Made by a program: the position numbers and the translations under genes | Part shown: one piece after another, positions 15,626 through 17,543 of the stretch | How the letters are laid out: each line of letters opens with the position of its first letter | Numbering within the stretch: the first letter of the stretch is position 1 | Notes under the pieces: generated by a model | The model's database searches: none | The model's input: only the letters and a program-made list of their open reading frames with translations | Told to the model about the DNA's origin: nothing | Source of the DNA: Rhodospirillales bacterium | Lineage (GTDB): Bacteria; Pseudomonadota; Alphaproteobacteria; Rhodospirillales; Defluviicoccaceae | NCBI GenBank assembly: GCA_026125865.1 | Contig: JAHCKI010000015.1 | Coordinates: 1-17,543 of the forward strand | DNA: 17,543 nt | Reading direction: 5' to 3'

Positions 15626-16243
15626 ATGAACAGAATTGGTCTCGGGTTCGTCATCCTCATTGTCTCGGGTCTCGTCGCCGGCGGCGCGAAGGCGGAGACC
15701 CTGAAAACCGCAATCTTCGCCGGTGGGTGCTTCTGGTGCGTCGAATCGGATTTCGACACCGTCGACGGCGTCGTCGAAACGGTCTCGGGCTTTACCGGCG
15801 GTACGGTCGCCGATCCCACCTATGAACAGGTCTCAGCCGGCGGAACGGGGCATCGGGAGGCGGTGAAAATTACCTTCGATGCGGACAGGATCAGCTACGC
15901 CGATCTGCTCAACATCTTCTGGCGGTCCGTCGACCCGACGGATGCAGGCGGACAATTCTGCGACCGCGGACGATCCTATCAGACGGCGATTTTCGTCGGT
16001 GATGATGAGCAACAGCGCCTAGCCACCGAATCGAAGCAAGCGGCGGAAGCGGTGCTCGGCAAGACCATCGTCACATCCATCGAAACGGCCGGCACCTTCT
16101 ATCCGGCCGAGGACTATCACCAGAACTACTACAAGAAAAATTCATTTAAATATCAATACTATCGATGGTCCTGCGGCCGCGACCAGCGCGTCAAGGAGGT
16201 GTGGGGCGACCAAGCCTACCAGGGCATGACCAAACACGAGTGA
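15626..16243 (+). CDS. msrA: Peptide-methionine (S)-S-oxide reductase, exported
   Basis: This 205-residue enzyme repairs methionine-S-sulfoxide. The catalytic GCFWC is at residues 34-38 (Cys35 nucleophile). Other family segments are TGHREAVKITFD, FWRSVDPTDAGGQFCDRG and FYPAEDYHQNYY. Residues 1-23 form a signal peptide ending AKA, so the protein should act in the periplasm, unlike the cytoplasmic E. coli MsrA. A resolving Cys is likely supplied by one in GQFCDRG or the C-terminal WSCGRD. ATG 15626 follows AGGAG (15614-15618) by seven bases; the frame opens at 15572 without a site. It lies 67 bases after acr3 on the same strand and may be co-transcribed with the ars genes. No msrB is seen. Confidence 0.94.
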   Translation: MNRIGLGFVILIVSGLVAGGAKAETLKTAIFAGGCFWCVESDFDTVDGVVETVSGFTGGTVADPTYEQVSAGGTGHREAVKITFDADRISYADLLNIFWRSVDPTDAGGQFCDRGRSYQTAIFVGDDEQQRLATESKQAAEAVLGKTIVTSIETAGTFYPAEDYHQNYYKKNSFKYQYYRWSCGRDQRVKEVWGDQAYQGMTKHE

Positions 16244-16318
16244 ACGCACGCTCTGAAGCTTTCTCGTTGTGAGTTTCGCCAGTGGAATACCGTCAACGTC
16301 GGGGGTTCATTTTTACAT

Positions 16319-16377
16319 CAGAGAATGCTAATAAACGTCCGTCTCGCACTCACGCTCCTTTAGAACGGCATTCTCTG
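16319..16377. promoter_or_regulatory. 10-bp inverted repeat before the SLAC1-family gene
   Basis: CAGAGAATGC (16319-16328) and GCATTCTCTG (16368-16377) are perfect complements with a 39-base spacer, ending 27 bases before the start codon at 16405. The surrounding 161-base gap is AT-richer than the genes. It may be an operator or part of an mRNA leader. I could not match it to a known riboswitch. Confidence 0.5.
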
Positions 16378-16404
16378 GTTGCCAGCGACGGAAACGGCTG
16401 AACA

Positions 16405-17364
16405 ATGTCCGACGATCAAAACCGCTTGCGGTACTTTCCCATTTCGTTTTTCGCCATGTGCATGGGGCTGGCGGGCCTGACGCTGGCTTGGGAGAAGGCA
16501 CACCACGCGGTGGCGGTTCCATTGCGCCCTGGCGGCGTGCTGTTGGCGCTGACGGCGTTGGTGTTCGCGCTGCTGTCGGTCCTCTACGGGACAAAGCTGG
16601 CGCGCCATCGGGAGGCGGTTTTGGAGGAGTTGCGCCACCCGGTGAAGCTCAACTTCTTTCCGGCAACGTCCATCAGTCTGGTTCTGCTCGGGACGGCGTC
16701 CATGCCCATCGCGCCGAGCGCCGCGTTGCCCCTGTGGATGTTGGGCACCGCCGCCCATTTCGCCTTCACGCTCTATGTGATGAACGTGTGGATTCACCAC
16801 GTACACTTCGAGATCCAGCACATCAACCCAGCTTGGTTCATACCGGTCGTCGGTAACGTGCTGGTACCCATCGCCGGCGTCCCGCTGGGCTACGGTGATG
16901 TTTCGTGGTTCTTTTTCAGCGTCGGCATCGTCTTCTGGATCATTCTGTTCACCATCATCATCTACCGGATGCTGTTTCACAATCCGCTCCCCGAACGCCT
17001 GATGCCGAGCCTCTTCATTCTCATCGCGCCGCCCGCCGTCGGCTTCATCTCCTACGTCAAGTTGACGGGTGGGCTCGATAGCTGCGGCCGCATTCTGTAT
17101 TTCATCGGCTTGTTCTTGACGGTGTTGTTGCTGACCCAATGGCGGCGTTTCGCCCGCCTCAAGTTCTTTTTGTCCTGGTGGGCCTATTCGTTCCCGGTGG
17201 CGGCGATCACCGTTGCCACCATGGTCATGTACGAACAGACGGGAACGGAGTTTTACCGCGGCCTCAGCTACCTGCTGCTCGCCTTGCTGACCATCGTGGT
17301 TGTTTTCTTGTTGGTGCGAACCGCCATCGCCGTCAAACACAATGCCATTTGCGTTCCGGAATAA
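16405..17364 (+). CDS. SLAC1/TehA family anion channel or transporter
   Basis: This 319-residue integral membrane protein has about ten hydrophobic segments, starting with LRYFPISFFAMCMGLAGLTL (residues 8-27), a signature of bacterial SLAC1/TehA (TDT) proteins. A later PAWFIPVVGNVLVPIAG segment is also typical. Family members conduct small anions such as chloride or nitrate. TehA is linked to tellurite resistance, and some TDT members carry dicarboxylates or sulfite, so the natural substrate here is open. ATG 16405 begins directly ahead of the first helix, but no strong ribosome site is visible. It follows msrA by 161 bases with an inverted repeat between. It converges with the PaaI-like gene, with 18 bases between the stops. 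Confidence 0.9.
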   Translation: MSDDQNRLRYFPISFFAMCMGLAGLTLAWEKAHHAVAVPLRPGGVLLALTALVFALLSVLYGTKLARHREAVLEELRHPVKLNFFPATSISLVLLGTASMPIAPSAALPLWMLGTAAHFAFTLYVMNVWIHHVHFEIQHINPAWFIPVVGNVLVPIAGVPLGYGDVSWFFFSVGIVFWIILFTIIIYRMLFHNPLPERLMPSLFILIAPPAVGFISYVKLTGGLDSCGRILYFIGLFLTVLLLTQWRRFARLKFFLSWWAYSFPVAAITVATMVMYEQTGTEFYRGLSYLLLALLTIVVVFLLVRTAIAVKHNAICVPE

Positions 17365-17382
17365 CGGTGCAATCAGCGCCTA

Positions 17383-17543
17383 TTAACCTTCGTCTTCGTC
17401 GGGCGGCAGGCTGAGGCCGGGGATCGTTTCCCCCTGGACACGATAGGACTGGCCACGAAAGAGAGCGATGGTGCGGCCGCCGTCGGCGGTCACCACAACG
17501 TCATAGACACCGGTGCGTCCTGAGCGGGCGCTGGCCTCGCAAG
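17383..17543 (-). CDS. paaI: PaaI-like hydroxyphenylacetyl-CoA thioesterase (3' part only)
   Basis: Only the last 53 codons lie in the window; the rest is beyond the right edge. The readable end is CEASARSGRTGVYDVVVT, then IALFRGQSYRVQG and an acidic tail ending DEDEG before TAA at 17383-17385. The GRTGVYDV and ALFRG-x-SYR segments match the C-terminal beta strands of the PaaI hotdog thioesterase, which frees CoA from stalled phenylacetate-pathway intermediates. It shares strand and pathway with paaK, whose start lies about 6 kb further along the direction of transcription. The assignment rests on a fragment, so a different hotdog thioesterase is possible. Confidence 0.75.
   Translation of the reverse strand, partial: CEASARSGRTGVYDVVVTADGGRTIALFRGQSYRVQGETIPGLSLPPDEDEG

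Noticed and set aside
16360..17340. A 326-codon minus-strand open frame
   Set aside because: It is antisense to the SLAC1-family gene and its Gln/Glu/Asp/Arg/His-rich composition is the expected reverse reading of a membrane protein.

Overview
This is a GC-rich, gene-dense chromosomal window that looks like an alphaproteobacterium, possibly a Rhodospirillales-type organism. That placement is an inference from gene content and protein style; no rRNA or other marker is present to prove it. I see no tRNA, rRNA, CRISPR array, transposase, integrase or phage gene. Seventeen coding regions are supported, two of them cut by the window edges.

Left part (1-5326). A fused aminoglycoside-phosphotransferase-like/P-loop kinase (partial), a two-domain universal stress protein and a short-chain dehydrogenase run on the plus strand and look like a stress or redox cluster. 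They converge on a minus-strand glutamine-dependent asparagine synthetase (asnB). Between asnB and a small helical minus-strand protein lies a repeat-rich 477-base gap. It holds two copies, exactly 140 bases apart, of a double-hairpin (REPIN-like) element and one further long inverted repeat.

Middle (5327-11425). The flavin prenyltransferase ubiX (minus) and a long putA (plus) are divergent. putA encodes proline dehydrogenase plus glutamate-semialdehyde dehydrogenase without an N-terminal DNA-binding domain. A roughly 420-base stretch without a recognisable gene follows, then a tiny orphan gene with a TTG start and a very strong UUCG-loop terminator. After that comes minus-strand paaK (phenylacetate-CoA ligase).

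Right part (11426-17543). A DUF1190 lipoprotein and a glutathionylspermidine-synthase-like ATP-grasp protein form a YgiB/YgiC-type pair. A 31-base perfect inverted repeat separates them from an arsenic resistance operon: arsR, arsC (thioredoxin/glutaredoxin-type arsenate reductase) and acr3 (arsenite efflux). An exported MsrA and a SLAC1/TehA-type membrane channel follow. The window ends inside a minus-strand thioesterase that reads as PaaI.

The genes imply proline and phenylacetate catabolism, asparagine synthesis, arsenic detoxification and oxidative-damage repair. The paaI and paaK genes share a strand and pathway but are separated by about 6 kb of oppositely oriented, unrelated genes, which suggests insertion or rearrangement. 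I found no clear new multi-gene system. The least explained items are the tiny orphan gene with its structured leader, the intergenic repeat elements, the ArsR tail that runs into arsC, and several palindromes placed just upstream of genes.
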